Shown here: piece after piece, positions 7,237 through 16,924 of the stretch
How positions within the stretch are numbered: the first letter of the stretch is position 1
Layout: every line of letters starts with the position of its first letter
Source: Gemmatimonadales bacterium UBA4456
GTDB lineage: Bacteria > Gemmatimonadota > Gemmatimonadetes > Longimicrobiales > Gaopeijiaceae
NCBI GenBank assembly: GCA_002390225.1
Contig: DGOW01000050.1
Coordinates: 1 to 64,000, forward strand
DNA: 64,000 bases
Reading direction: 5' to 3'
Made by a program: the position numbers and the translations under genes
Notes under the pieces: generated by a model
What the model saw: the letters and a program-made list of their open reading frames with translations, nothing else
Database searches by the model: none
What the model was told of the DNA's origin: nothing

Positions 7237-9282
7237 TCAATCGCTTCCCTCGAGCGATCCACCGTGCTCTTCGAGTCGCACGATGAACTGATCGAAGTCC
7301 AGCACCTCGACGCCGAGCTTCTGGGCTTTGGCGAGCTTTGATCCCGCTTTATCCCCCGCGACGACGAAGGCGGTCTTCTTTGAGACCGATCCGGACGTGC
7401 GCCCACCCACCGACTGCCATGCTGTCTCCGCGACCACACGCGGTACAGGAATCGCGCCGGTGAACACAGCCGTGCCCAGGTCGGGGAGGTCCGATGCCGT
7501 GACTTCGATGGTCTGCGGCTCCACGCCGCGGGCGAGCACGGCATCGACAGCAGCCGCGTTGCGTTCGTCCGCGAAGAAGTCCGTGATCGCTTCAGACATG
7601 CGCGGCCCGATGCCGTCGATCGCTACGAGCTCGTCGATCGTGGCAGATCGGATTGCGTGGAATGAGCCGAAACGTTCTGCCAGAGTGCGGGCAACGGTCA
7701 CACCGACCTCGGGGATGCCGAGGGCAATCAGGAACCGTCGGAGGTCTGGCGTGCGCGTCGCCGCGATCGCATCGACCAGAACGGAGGCCGATTTTTCACC
7801 GAAGCCTTCGAGGTCGACGAGCTGGTCTGGGGTGACGTCGAAGAGCTCCGCGAGCTGCGTCACCATGCCGCGATCCACCAGCAGGTTCGCGGTCTCGTCG
7901 CCCAGACCTTCGATGTCGAGTGCGGCGCGGGACCCGAAGTGAATGATCCGACCTTTGAGCTGAGCGCTGCAGCCGAACCGATTCGGGCAGATGGTTCTTG
8001 GTCCGTCCGGGTAGACCTCTGTGTCGCAGACCGGACACCGGTCGAGCATCTCGAAGGGCTCGGCACGCTCGTCGTGATGCTTAATGACCTCGACGACTTG
8101 CGGGATCACGTCGCCTGCTCTCTGGATTCGAACGGTGTCGCCCTCGCGCAGGTCTTTTCGTCTGAGCTCTTCCCGATTGTGGAGCGAGGCGCGCGACACT
8201 GTCACACCCCCGACAACCACCGGCCGAAGCCACGCCACGGGTGTGAGGACACCGGTTCGACCGACCTGGATATCGATCTTCTCGATGACCGTTACCTCCT
8301 GGCGGGGCGCGAACTTCAGTGCCATCGCCCAACGGGGGTGGTGTGAGGTAGCCCCCATCGCTCTTCGAGCAGCGAGATCGTCGAGCTTGATCACCACCCC
8401 GTCGATTTCGTAGTCCAGCTCGTCGCGATCGCTCTCGAACGCCGCATGGTACGCGAGCACCTCATCGACCGTTGTCACCGTCTGGATGCGTTCGGGCACG
8501 CTGAAGCCCCACTCCCGAATCGCCTCGACCCCGGCAGTGTCGGAGTCGAAGGACGTGCCGTCCACGGCGAGCACGTCATACACCAGAAGGTCGAGCTTAC
8601 GGGATGCTGTCACTCGAGAGTCCAGCTGGCGGATCGATCCGGCGGCCGAGTTCCGCGGGGACGCGTACGGTTCGATGTCTGCTTCAGCCAGTCGTGCATT
8701 GAAGTCGGCGAAGTCCGAGATGTACATCAATACTTCGCCACGAAGGGATAGAAGTGCCGGTGCCGGTCGGACGTCGGTCCGAAGACGGAGCGGAACGGTT
8801 GAGATGGTCCGGATGTTCTCGGTGACACCCTCGCCCTCCTGACCATTTCCGCGAGTGACGGCTCGCGTGAGCACACCCTCCTCGTACACAAGCTCGATCG
8901 ACGCTCCATCCAGCTTGGGCTCGAGGATGTATCTGGGGGTGACTCCCTCTCCTAGTGCCCGACGCACGCGCTCGTCGAAGCGGACGAAGTCCTCAGACTT
9001 CTCTGATGAATCGAGCGACAGCAGCGGGGCGACGTGCTCGACAGTCTGAAACCTGGCCTGTGGAGGAGCACCGACGCGCTTGGTCGGTGAGTCAGGGGAC
9101 TCCAGAGATGGATAATGTCTCTCGAGTGCCTGGAGTCTCCGAAACAGCTCGTCGTACTCCGTGTCGCTGATCTCCGGACGTGCCTCGTGGTAGTACAGGT
9201 ACGAGTGACGCCTCAGTTCAACTCGGAGGGTTTCGACCTCCTCGAGGACTTCCGCCGGGATGTCATGCGTCGTATCGGTCAC
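7237..9282 (-). CDS. ligA: NAD+-dependent DNA ligase
   Basis: A 681-residue essential replication and repair ligase that seals nicks using NAD+. Domains run in the standard order: N-terminal Ia domain binding NMN (1-70, with HSYLYYHEARP), adenylation domain with EPKLDG where Lys123 is adenylylated, OB fold around 330-400, four-cysteine zinc finger (CPVC then CPN and GC near 415-440), helix-hairpin-helix repeats (DIEGLG, LEGFGEKSA, IDGIGPRMSEAI) and a C-terminal BRCT domain (about 600-675, GSVSKKTAFVVAGDKAGSK). It is complete and ordinary. It diverges from the amidohydrolase gene at 9484; the 200 bases between them presumably hold both promoters, though I cannot define them. Confidence 0.97.
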   Translation of the reverse strand: MTDTTHDIPAEVLEEVETLRVELRRHSYLYYHEARPEISDTEYDELFRRLQALERHYPSLESPDSPTKRVGAPPQARFQTVEHVAPLLSLDSSEKSEDFVRFDERVRRALGEGVTPRYILEPKLDGASIELVYEEGVLTRAVTRGNGQEGEGVTENIRTISTVPLRLRTDVRPAPALLSLRGEVLMYISDFADFNARLAEADIEPYASPRNSAAGSIRQLDSRVTASRKLDLLVYDVLAVDGTSFDSDTAGVEAIREWGFSVPERIQTVTTVDEVLAYHAAFESDRDELDYEIDGVVIKLDDLAARRAMGATSHHPRWAMALKFAPRQEVTVIEKIDIQVGRTGVLTPVAWLRPVVVGGVTVSRASLHNREELRRKDLREGDTVRIQRAGDVIPQVVEVIKHHDERAEPFEMLDRCPVCDTEVYPDGPRTICPNRFGCSAQLKGRIIHFGSRAALDIEGLGDETANLLVDRGMVTQLAELFDVTPDQLVDLEGFGEKSASVLVDAIAATRTPDLRRFLIALGIPEVGVTVARTLAERFGSFHAIRSATIDELVAIDGIGPRMSEAITDFFADERNAAAVDAVLARGVEPQTIEVTASDLPDLGTAVFTGAIPVPRVVAETAWQSVGGRTSGSVSKKTAFVVAGDKAGSKLAKAQKLGVEVLDFDQFIVRLEEHGGSLEGSD

Positions 9283-9483
9283 GGGCGTTCAGTCAGGTGA
9301 TCTTTGGGACGACTGACAATATCGCGTCTTCGTTGATGGAAGTGCACCGAACGAACGCCGCGGAGCGTCTTTCTCTCTGTAGCCCACCGTAGCGCGATCG
9401 TCGCAGCTCACTGATCTTGTCGACTCTCTGCGGAGCTCTGATGGAGTCAGCCGCCGCGCGTACGAAGGGCATCTGGAGGAATC

Positions 9484-11118
9484 ATGAAAAGGCACTCTCC
9501 GCTGGGACAGCTCCTGGGAGCGGTCGCTGCCGTTTTGGTCTTGAGCACCGGTATCGCCGCTCAGCAGAGCGGAATGGAAGACACCAACCCTCGCCGGGCA
9601 GACGAGGGTGACGGGCCTCACGAGCGTCTGATCCTGAGGGGTGGGACGTACATCGATGGGGCGGGCAGCCCTCCTCTGGGCCCGGTCGACATCGTTGTGG
9701 AGAACGACCGAATCGTGGAGATCCGGGCCGTCGGCTTCCCGATGGCCCCGATCAATCAGGAGCGCCGCCCCGGTGGCGCGACGCAGGAGATCGACGTCTC
9801 GGGCATGTACATCCTGCCCGGGCTTGTCGACATGCACGTCCACACGGGGGGTCCGGGAAAGGCCCCGCAGCCCGAGTACACGCACAAGCTCTGGATGGGC
9901 AACGGGGTCACGACGGCCCGCGGTGTGGGTTTCGGTCCGATGATGTGGTCTCTGGAGCAGAAGGCCCTGGCCGAGGCCAACGAAATAGTCGCACCTCGAA
10001 TGTTCGTATACGTCCGACCGGGTGAGGCGTGGGATCGTGGCCCGGTGACATCCCCCGAGATGGCCCGAGAGTGGGTGCGATGGGCAGCGAACGTCGAGGT
10101 GGACGGCGCACAGATCGACGGCCTGAAGCTCACGTCGTATCCGCCGGCGATCATGGAAGCCCTCATCGACGAGGCGCATCAGTACGGCCTTGGTACCGTC
10201 GCCCACCTCGCCCAGACTGGTGTGGCACGGATGAACGCCCTCGATGCGGCCGAGCTCGGCCTCGACATGATGACTCACTACTACGGTCTCTTCGAGGCTC
10301 TGTTTGAAGGTCAGACCATCCAGGACTTCCCGGCCGATTACAACTACCAAAACGAGCAGCACCGCTTCGGTCAGGTGGGTCGGCTCTGGAACCAGTCGGC
10401 CGAGCCTGGCTCCGACGCGTGGAATGAGCTGATCGAGCGCTTCCTTGAGCTGGATTTTGCGATCGATCCGACCATGACGATCTACGAGGCGAGCCGTGAC
10501 GTCATGCGCGCACGCGAAGCCGAGTGGCACGAGGAGTACACGCTGCCCAGCCAGTGGGACTTTTATCAGCCGAGCCGTCAGGCCCACGGCTCATACTGGT
10601 TCGACTGGACCTCTGAAGACGAGTACCACTGGCAGCAGTTCTACAGGAAGTGGATGACGTTCCTGAACGACTACAAGAATGCGGGTGGCATCGTGACCAC
10701 CGGGTCCGATTCCGGCTTCATCTACAAGCTGTACGGCTTCGGCTATATCCGTGAGCTCGAGCTTCTGCGCGAAGCGGGCTTCAATCCGCTCGAGGTCATT
10801 CGGGCCGCCACGTACCATGGCGCTTTGCAACTCCACAAGCCGAAGGGCATGGAGAACGACCTGCAGTTCGGCGTGCTCGAAGTGGGCGCGAAGGCCGACA
10901 TGATCGTGGTACCGGAAAACCCACTTGCGAATCTCAAGGTGCTCTACGGTACCGGCACGCCGCGGCTCAATGACGACACGGGTGAAGTTGAGCGCGTGGG
11001 CGGCATCACGTACACGATCAAGGACGGGATTGTGTATGATGCCCGGCAGCTTCTCGAGGACGTCCGTGAGATGGTGCGAGAGGCGCAGGCGAACACGGTC
11101 TCCGAGCAGGGCGGTTGA
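9484..11118 (+). CDS. Exported metal-dependent amidohydrolase
   Basis: A 544-residue periplasmic or secreted amidohydrolase. Residues 1-27 form a signal peptide ending in IAAQ. The metal-binding set of the superfamily is present: HVH (His118, His120), a lysine in LKLTS, His in AHLAQ, His in THYYG and Asp in TGSDSG. N- and C-terminal beta segments (LILRGGTYIDG; GAKADMIVV) form the accessory barrel. Related proteins act on cyclic amides or carboxyl-blocked dipeptides; substrate is unknown here. ATG follows GGAGGA at about 9475-9480. A strong hairpin follows, so it is probably monocistronic. An antisense frame covering much of the gene is a composition artefact. Confidence 0.85.
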   Translation: MKRHSPLGQLLGAVAAVLVLSTGIAAQQSGMEDTNPRRADEGDGPHERLILRGGTYIDGAGSPPLGPVDIVVENDRIVEIRAVGFPMAPINQERRPGGATQEIDVSGMYILPGLVDMHVHTGGPGKAPQPEYTHKLWMGNGVTTARGVGFGPMMWSLEQKALAEANEIVAPRMFVYVRPGEAWDRGPVTSPEMAREWVRWAANVEVDGAQIDGLKLTSYPPAIMEALIDEAHQYGLGTVAHLAQTGVARMNALDAAELGLDMMTHYYGLFEALFEGQTIQDFPADYNYQNEQHRFGQVGRLWNQSAEPGSDAWNELIERFLELDFAIDPTMTIYEASRDVMRAREAEWHEEYTLPSQWDFYQPSRQAHGSYWFDWTSEDEYHWQQFYRKWMTFLNDYKNAGGIVTTGSDSGFIYKLYGFGYIRELELLREAGFNPLEVIRAATYHGALQLHKPKGMENDLQFGVLEVGAKADMIVVPENPLANLKVLYGTGTPRLNDDTGEVERVGGITYTIKDGIVYDARQLLEDVREMVREAQANTVSEQGG

Positions 11119-11164
11119 GCATGTAGCTACGTCGGCTTCGTCTGGGAGTCATCCCGAAACTGTA

Positions 11165-11193
11165 CGCCTCCGCCCCATCGTGGGGCGGGGGCG
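11165..11193 (+). terminator. Strong GC-rich hairpin after the amidohydrolase gene
   Basis: A 12-bp stem (CGCCTCCGCCCC with GGGGCGGGGGCG, one T-G wobble) with a five-base loop ATCGT lies 47 bases after the stop codon. A short TTCGGTT follows rather than a full U-tract. The remaining bases up to 11405 hold no gene. Confidence 0.65.
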
Positions 11194-11405
11194 TTCGGTT
11201 ATCCAACCCCGACGGACGCTGATGCATGGGGCCGGTTCGGCACGTCCCGCATCTTGCCGCGTTGTCCAGAGTCGTCATCGGGAAACGATCACGTGCCCTC
11301 TGTCGGAGGGCTGCCTTCGTGCGTTCGCCCATTGGTCCAGATCTCCTGCGCACGTATTGTCGACGCCTCCCGAGAACATGCGGCTGGTGAAGAGGAGATG
11401 ACGAC

Positions 11406-14400
11406 ATGAAGGGGTTGCTGAAGGGCGTGCTCCGATCTGAGCGCGGTTTCGTGGTGGCGCTCGCGGTCCTGAGCACGCCAGGCATGGCGCCTGAATTGGA
11501 TGCGCAGGACGCTCGGCCGTCTCTGTACCAGCCAACTGCGTCACCAGACGGCTCGGAGATCGCGTTCGTGAGCAGCGGCGAAATCTGGACTGCTCCCTCC
11601 ACGGGGGGCGTCGCACGAATCCTGGTCGCCCACGAGGCTGACGAAAGCGCTCCGCTCTACTCTCCCGATGGGACCCGACTCGCGTTCGTCTCGAACCGAG
11701 CCGGCGACAACGACGTCTACGTGATGGAGCTGACCTCCGGAACCGTCACCCGTCTCACCTATGGTGACGGAAACGAGGAACTGAACGCGTGGTCCCCCGA
11801 TGGCGAGATGATCCTCTTCGCCGACGGGCGACACGATCCAGGTGGCCAACCCGATATCTGGAGCATCCCGTCGTCCGGCGGCACCCCTGTGAAGTTGCTC
11901 GCGGACGAATACTCGCCTGAATTCCATGCGGCGATCTCACCGGACGGCGCCACGATCGCTATCGCAGCAAATGCCCGCATGGCCCAGGGCCAGTGGTGGA
12001 GAAACGGGCATAGCCACATCGACGAAGCCGAGATCTGGTTGGTCACGTGGGGCAACCGACCGACCTATCGGCAGCTCTCGGCATCAGGCTCGAAGAGTGT
12101 TCAGCCGATGTGGACCCGTGATGGTGATGATGTCGTCTACGTGTCCGACCGCTCCGGAACGGAAAACCTCTGGACCCAGCCGACCGCGGGAGGCCGGGCC
12201 AGGGCGTTGACGACCTTCACGGAGGGCCGCCTGCTCTTCCCCCGCATCAGTGCGAACACGGATCTCGTCGTGTTCGAGCGCGACTTCGAGATCTGGTCGA
12301 TACAGCTTCCGGGAGGGACGCCGACGCCGGTCGACATCGAGCTAATGGGGGCGGTTCAGACGCCGATCGCTGAAGAGCTGAGTCTGAACAGCGGTTTCGG
12401 AGATCTCTCGCTCTCACCCGACGGCGAGAAGGTTGCGTTCACCGCCCGCGGTGAGGTCTTCGCTGTCTCGGTTGAAGACGGCGGGCAGGCGACCCGTGTG
12501 ACGCGAAGTGTCGTCGCCGAATCGGAGATCAGCTGGGCGCCGGACTCGCGGCGAATCGCCTATGTGTCGCGGCGGGATGGGGTGCCGAGTCTCTTCCTGT
12601 ATGACTTTGGCTCGAACACCGAAACACGCCTGACGGATGCGGACGGAGTCGACATCACGCCCCGCTTCTCGCCCGACGGCCACGCAGTCGCGTACGCGAG
12701 GGACGGACGACAGATCCGGGTGCTCGACCTGGAGTCTGGAGCCGACCGTCTCGTGGCCGAGGGTCAACTCTGGGTCTACCCGTTCAGTCAGTCCGAACCG
12801 TTGGCCTGGTCGCCGGACGGGGAGTGGCTGGCCTGGCTCTCCACCGACGAACGCATGTTCTCGAATGTCTGGCTCGCTCCGGCCATGGGTGGTGAGGCGC
12901 GGAGGGCGTCCGAGCTGGCGAATTCGTCTGCCGGGTCGATCGCCTGGGCGCCGAACGGTGAGACGCTCTACTTCGATACGCAGCATCGCACGCAGGTGGG
13001 CCAGGTCGCGGCCGTCGACCTCGTACCGAGGACACCGATCTTCAGAGAGGACCGCTTCGCCGAGCTCTTCGAAGAGGAAGACGAGGATCCAGCCGGTGAT
13101 GAAGAATCCGAAGGTGCCGCGGCGGATGATTCGGTCACGCCGAACTTCGATGGTATCCGTCGCCGCCTGACCCTGCTCCCGATTGGCGTCGACGTCGGGA
13201 CGGTCTCACTCAGTCCGGACGGTAAGACGTTGGTGTTCAGTGCCGCTGCAGAGGGGCAGCAGAACCTATACGTATACTCCGTGGATCCCGAAGCCGACGG
13301 CCCACGAGTCACCCGGCAGCTCACTTCCACGGCTGGCTTTAAGAGTCGCCCGCTCTTCATGCCGGATGGACGCGAGGTCGTCTATCTGGCTTCTGGGCGC
13401 ATCCAGATCGCCAATGTCGAGAGTGGGCAGACGCGAGCCTTGAGCGTCACGGCTGAGCTCGAGGCGGATTTCGATGCGCTGAAGGTTGAGGGCTTCGATC
13501 AGGGATGGACGTACATGCGCGACCACTTCTACGACCCGGACCTGCACGGAGCCGACTGGAATGCAGTGCGGGCGTCGTTCGCGCCTCAGATTGCTGGAGC
13601 GGCCACGTGGGCCGAATACTCCCGCCTGATGAACATGATGCTTGGTGAGCTCAACGGGTCGCATCTGGGGCATTCGTACAACGCCGACCGATCGGGCTCA
13701 AGTACGGGCGTTCTCGGCCTTCGATTCGACGCCGCTGAATACACGGGTAACGGGCGGCTTCGCGTGACAGAGGTCGTACCTCTGGGCCCTGCTCACATCG
13801 AGGGGAGCATCGCGCCGGGAGAGACTCTGGTGGCTGTCGGGGGTACATCGGTGGACGGCGCCACCAACCTGGACGCCCTTCTCCAGGACACGCAGGGCGA
13901 CAAGGTCGTACTGACTATGAAGGCGTCGGACGGTTCGACCCGGAACGTCGAGGTTCGGCCAATGTCCCCGGGAGGCGAGCGCCAGCTCGAATATCGTGAC
14001 TGGGTCGAGACAAAGCGCGCGTATGTTGCGGCGCAGAGTGGCGGAAGACTGGGCTACGTGCACATGTCGAGCATGAGCGCGGGCAGCCTGAACCAGTTGT
14101 ACGTGGATCTCGATGCGGACAACCACGACAAGGATGGCGTGGTGATCGACATGCGCAGCAACAACGGCGGTTTCGTAAATGCGTACGCTCTCGATGTCTT
14201 TGCTCGGCGCGGATACATCACCATGGAGACGCGAGGATTTCCTCAGGCGAATGCGCGCAGCATGCTCGGCCAGCGCTCCCTCGAGCTGGGGACAGCGCTG
14301 GTGGTGAACCAGCACACGTTGTCTGACGGTGAGGACTTCACTGAGGGATACCGGGCGCTGGGGCTGGGTCAGGTCGTAGGTGAACCGACTGCCGGATGGA

Positions 14401-14603
14401 TCATTTTCACCTGGAGCGCTTCTCTTGTTGATGGCACCAGCGTCCGCATGCCGCGGTCGCGTATTCGAGGGGTTACCGGAGACGACATGGAGCTCAATCC
14501 GCGTGAGGTCGACGTCGAGGTCGTACGCCCGATGGGCGAGTCGTACACCGGCCGAGACAGCCAGCTCGACGCCGCGATCCGCGTGCTCCTGGAGGGACGG
14601 TGA
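11406..14603 (+). CDS. Tricorn-like exported protease: beta-propeller, PDZ and S41 domains
   Basis: A 1065-residue exported protein related to the tricorn peptidase, which trims peptides. A signal peptide ends near residue 36. Residues about 40-545 contain repeated SPDG-type PD40 blades forming one or two propellers. A very acidic linker follows (about 550-580, EEEDEDPAGDEESEG), then further blades, a helical C1 segment, a PDZ domain near 770-860 and the S41 core. The nucleophile is Ser973 in LSDGED, as in tricorn (SDGE), and the DMRSNNGG loop supplies the oxyanion region. A GAGGAG site precedes the ATG. It overlaps the class V aminotransferase by four bases (GTGA). Expected role: periplasmic oligopeptide breakdown. 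Confidence 0.88.
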   Translation: MKGLLKGVLRSERGFVVALAVLSTPGMAPELDAQDARPSLYQPTASPDGSEIAFVSSGEIWTAPSTGGVARILVAHEADESAPLYSPDGTRLAFVSNRAGDNDVYVMELTSGTVTRLTYGDGNEELNAWSPDGEMILFADGRHDPGGQPDIWSIPSSGGTPVKLLADEYSPEFHAAISPDGATIAIAANARMAQGQWWRNGHSHIDEAEIWLVTWGNRPTYRQLSASGSKSVQPMWTRDGDDVVYVSDRSGTENLWTQPTAGGRARALTTFTEGRLLFPRISANTDLVVFERDFEIWSIQLPGGTPTPVDIELMGAVQTPIAEELSLNSGFGDLSLSPDGEKVAFTARGEVFAVSVEDGGQATRVTRSVVAESEISWAPDSRRIAYVSRRDGVPSLFLYDFGSNTETRLTDADGVDITPRFSPDGHAVAYARDGRQIRVLDLESGADRLVAEGQLWVYPFSQSEPLAWSPDGEWLAWLSTDERMFSNVWLAPAMGGEARRASELANSSAGSIAWAPNGETLYFDTQHRTQVGQVAAVDLVPRTPIFREDRFAELFEEEDEDPAGDEESEGAAADDSVTPNFDGIRRRLTLLPIGVDVGTVSLSPDGKTLVFSAAAEGQQNLYVYSVDPEADGPRVTRQLTSTAGFKSRPLFMPDGREVVYLASGRIQIANVESGQTRALSVTAELEADFDALKVEGFDQGWTYMRDHFYDPDLHGADWNAVRASFAPQIAGAATWAEYSRLMNMMLGELNGSHLGHSYNADRSGSSTGVLGLRFDAAEYTGNGRLRVTEVVPLGPAHIEGSIAPGETLVAVGGTSVDGATNLDALLQDTQGDKVVLTMKASDGSTRNVEVRPMSPGGERQLEYRDWVETKRAYVAAQSGGRLGYVHMSSMSAGSLNQLYVDLDADNHDKDGVVIDMRSNNGGFVNAYALDVFARRGYITMETRGFPQANARSMLGQRSLELGTALVVNQHTLSDGEDFTEGYRALGLGQVVGEPTAGWIIFTWSASLVDGTSVRMPRSRIRGVTGDDMELNPREVDVEVVRPMGESYTGRDSQLDAAIRVLLEGR

Positions 14604-15811
14604 CCAAATCGACCGAGGTGTTCACCGAAGAAGAGGTCCGCGGATATCGTGAGGAGACGCCGGGTCTCGCGCACCGCGTCCACCTTAACAACGCGGGTGC
14701 CTCCCTCATGCCGACGCCTGTTGTGGACGCCATCGTGGGACATATCGAGCTCGAGGCCGAGATCGGGGGATACGAAGCGGCCGATGTCGAGACCGATGCG
14801 ATCGGTCGTGCGTACGAGGATACCGCTACCCTGATCGGTGCCCCACCCGACCGTGTGGCCATGACGGAACACGCTACGGCGTCCTTCGCGGCTGCGCTCT
14901 CTTCGATCCCCTTCCAGTCGGGTGACGTACTCGCGACGACATGCCAGGACTACGTCTCGAACCAGATTCAGTACCTCGCTTTGTCCGAGCGCTTCGGCGT
15001 AGAGATCGTGCGCGCTCCCGACGCGCCTGAGGGTGGTGTCGATTTGCAGGCGATGGAGGAGATCATCCATCGCCGTCGACCACGGCTCGTTTCCGTCACG
15101 CAGATCCCGACCAATTCCGGTCTCGTGCAGGACGTTGATGCCGTCGGGGCAATGTGTCGTGCCAGGGATGTGCTGTACCTGGTGGATGGCTGTCAGTCCG
15201 TCGGGCAGATGCCAGTCGACGTCGAAGCGATGGGCTGCGACTTCTTCTCCGCCACCTCTCGGAAGTACATGCGTGGTCCGCGGGGCGCTGGCTTCCTCTA
15301 CGTATCCGATCGAGTGCTGGACGCGGGACTCGAGCCACTCTTCCCGGACATGCGAGCAGCCGACTGGATCGACGACGACCTGTATCAGCCCGCGCCGGAC
15401 GCCCGCCGTTTCGAGACCTGGGAGTATGCGTGGGCGCTTGTGCTCGGCACAGGCGCGGCCGCGCGGTATTCGAACGCCATCGGGATCGAGCGAATCCGGG
15501 ATCGCGCCCGCGCCCTCTCCGGTAACCTCAGAACGCGCCTCTCAGCGATCGACGGAGCCAAAGTCCTCGATCACGGGGCTGAGTTGGGGGCAACAGTGAC
15601 AGCCTCATTTGATGATCAGGTCCCGGCCGACCTGGTACGTGAGCTGCGTCGCCGGGGAATCAACACGTCGTCCCAAACGCGGATCGATGCCGTGATCGAC
15701 TACGATCGCAAGGGTGTCGACGGGGCGTTGCGCATGTCCCCGCACTACTTCAACACCGAGGACGATCTTGATGCACTCGAAGGTGCGTTGCGCGAGATTC
15801 TCCACGGCTGA
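14600..15811 (+). CDS. Class V PLP-dependent aminotransferase
   Basis: A 403-residue fold-type I enzyme of the class V group (cysteine desulfurase, isopenicillin-N epimerase and EgtE relatives). HLNNAGASLMP starts the fold; LVDGCQS carries Asp196 for the pyridine nitrogen; SATSRKYMRGP carries the PLP-binding Lys222. It lacks the C-terminal catalytic cysteine loop of SufS, so desulfurase activity is unlikely; epimerase, C-S lyase or aminotransferase roles remain open. Start is GTG overlapping the TGA of the tricorn-like gene by four bases, so translation is coupled to that protease. This suggests processing of an amino acid or peptide-derived product, which is inference. Confidence 0.8.
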   Translation: MTKSTEVFTEEEVRGYREETPGLAHRVHLNNAGASLMPTPVVDAIVGHIELEAEIGGYEAADVETDAIGRAYEDTATLIGAPPDRVAMTEHATASFAAALSSIPFQSGDVLATTCQDYVSNQIQYLALSERFGVEIVRAPDAPEGGVDLQAMEEIIHRRRPRLVSVTQIPTNSGLVQDVDAVGAMCRARDVLYLVDGCQSVGQMPVDVEAMGCDFFSATSRKYMRGPRGAGFLYVSDRVLDAGLEPLFPDMRAADWIDDDLYQPAPDARRFETWEYAWALVLGTGAAARYSNAIGIERIRDRARALSGNLRTRLSAIDGAKVLDHGAELGATVTASFDDQVPADLVRELRRRGINTSSQTRIDAVIDYDRKGVDGALRMSPHYFNTEDDLDALEGALREILHG

Positions 15812-15824
15812 CCGACTCGGTCAG
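15808..15824. other. 17-base palindrome between the class V gene and the sigma factor operon
   Basis: CTGACCGA-C-TCGGTCAG is a perfect inverted repeat with a single central base. It overlaps the stop codon at 15809-15811 and lies about 85 bases before the sigma factor start. The one-base spacing looks more like an operator than a terminator; it can also fold as a 5-bp stem. Confidence 0.35.
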
Positions 15825-15907
15825 GCCCGGGTGCCGGAGATGATGAAGAATCTCAGCACAGGGCCCGTACCCACTCATGCGAGCATGAAGCCCGTAAGGG
15901 AGTAAGG

Positions 15908-16474
15908 GTGCAACGTCAGTTGGAAATCGAGCTGATCCGGAAGTGTAAATCGGGGCAATCCCGGTTCTATGAACCGTTGGTTCGTGCGTACGAGCCGGCG
16001 GGGCTGCGTCTAGCTGTGGCGATGATGGGCAATACCGAGGACGCACAAGACGCCCTTCAGCTTGCCTTCATCAAGACGTACGACACGCTGCCGCGCTTCG
16101 ATCTTCGTCGTCCGTTCGGACCCTGGTTCTTTCAGATTCTCCGGAATCAGTGCCGGGACATGCTCCGCAGCAGGAAGGCGAAGTTCAATTTCGAAGCCCT
16201 GGATGAGCGCCTCGAACAGCGCCCGGGTAGCGCTGAGCGCGGCCCGGAGCGGATTCGGCAGCGCAACGCGGCGAAGGAGTTTTTGTGGAAAGGGCTCGAG
16301 TCCATCGGGCCCGAGCACCGTGAGATTCTAGTTCTCAAGGAACTAGAGGGCTTCAGATACGCCGAGATCGCGCAGATCCTTGACATCCCGGAAGGCACCG
16401 TCGCCAGCCGGCTCTACCACGCTCGGAGTGCGCTGAAGGTTGCGCTCACCCAGATGGACGCGGAGTACAATTAG
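15908..16474 (+). CDS. ECF-type RNA polymerase sigma factor
   Basis: A 188-residue group 4 sigma factor. Region 2 covers about residues 22-95 (EDAQDALQLAFIKTYDTLPRF, with the core-binding and -10 contacts, then RRPFGPWFFQILRNQCRD). Region 4 covers about 125-180 (LESIGPEHREILVLKELEG, then the helix-turn-helix YAEIAQILDIPEGTVASRLYHAR). There is no region 1 or 3. Start is GTG after AAGGGAG at about 15895-15901. Three bases separate it from the anti-sigma-like gene, and a chain of overlapping envelope genes follows, so it probably controls its own operon. The stimulus is unknown. Confidence 0.9.
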   Translation: MQRQLEIELIRKCKSGQSRFYEPLVRAYEPAGLRLAVAMMGNTEDAQDALQLAFIKTYDTLPRFDLRRPFGPWFFQILRNQCRDMLRSRKAKFNFEALDERLEQRPGSAERGPERIRQRNAAKEFLWKGLESIGPEHREILVLKELEGFRYAEIAQILDIPEGTVASRLYHARSALKVALTQMDAEYN

Positions 16475-16477
16475 GTC

Positions 16478-16924
16478 ATGGCAGAGCAATCACCCCCGTC
16501 TTCGGGCTCGATCGGCCCGGATGACCTGATGCGTTATCTGGATGGTGAGATGACGCCGAACGAGTGCGAACGAGTGGATGCTCAGATTGAGCAGTCTACC
16601 GAGTTGCAGCGAGAAGTCGCGATGTATCGATCGCTCAAGGAAGATGTGCAGGGTCTCACCTTCCGCTCGGGTCCCGCTCAGCGATCCGTGTGGGACGACG
16701 TGAACCGTCGCCTCAACCGCCCCATGGGCTTCGCCTTTCTGGTCGGCGGGCTCTTGATCTGGCTCACGTACGGCACGTTTCTCTTTGCCACGTCGACGGC
16801 ATCGCGATGGGAGAAGCTGGGAACGGCGGCGATCGCGATCGGGATGCTCCAGCTGCTCACCTCAGTGATCTGGGACCGATACCGCGACTGGCAAACGGAC
16901 CCCTACAAGAATGTTCACCGATGA
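16478..16924 (+). CDS. Membrane anti-sigma factor-like protein
   Basis: A 148-residue protein placed as the partner of the upstream sigma factor. Residues 10-60 (PDDLMRYLDGEMTPNECERVDAQ) resemble the anti-sigma domain helix seen in RseA/zinc-finger anti-sigmas, but the His-x3-Cys-x2-Cys zinc motif is absent. Two hydrophobic segments at about 83-103 and 112-132 should span the inner membrane, leaving the N-terminus in the cytoplasm to bind sigma. Assignment rests on this layout and on its position. The stop overlaps the YbjQ-like start by four bases. Confidence 0.7.
   Translation: MAEQSPPSSGSIGPDDLMRYLDGEMTPNECERVDAQIEQSTELQREVAMYRSLKEDVQGLTFRSGPAQRSVWDDVNRRLNRPMGFAFLVGGLLIWLTYGTFLFATSTASRWEKLGTAAIAIGMLQLLTSVIWDRYRDWQTDPYKNVHR

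Noticed and set aside
9289..10587. Long open frame on the minus strand, opposite the amidohydrolase
   Set aside because: It is a codon-bias shadow. The plus-strand frame has a signal peptide and all metal ligands, and the antisense protein is basic, Arg/His-rich and without motifs.
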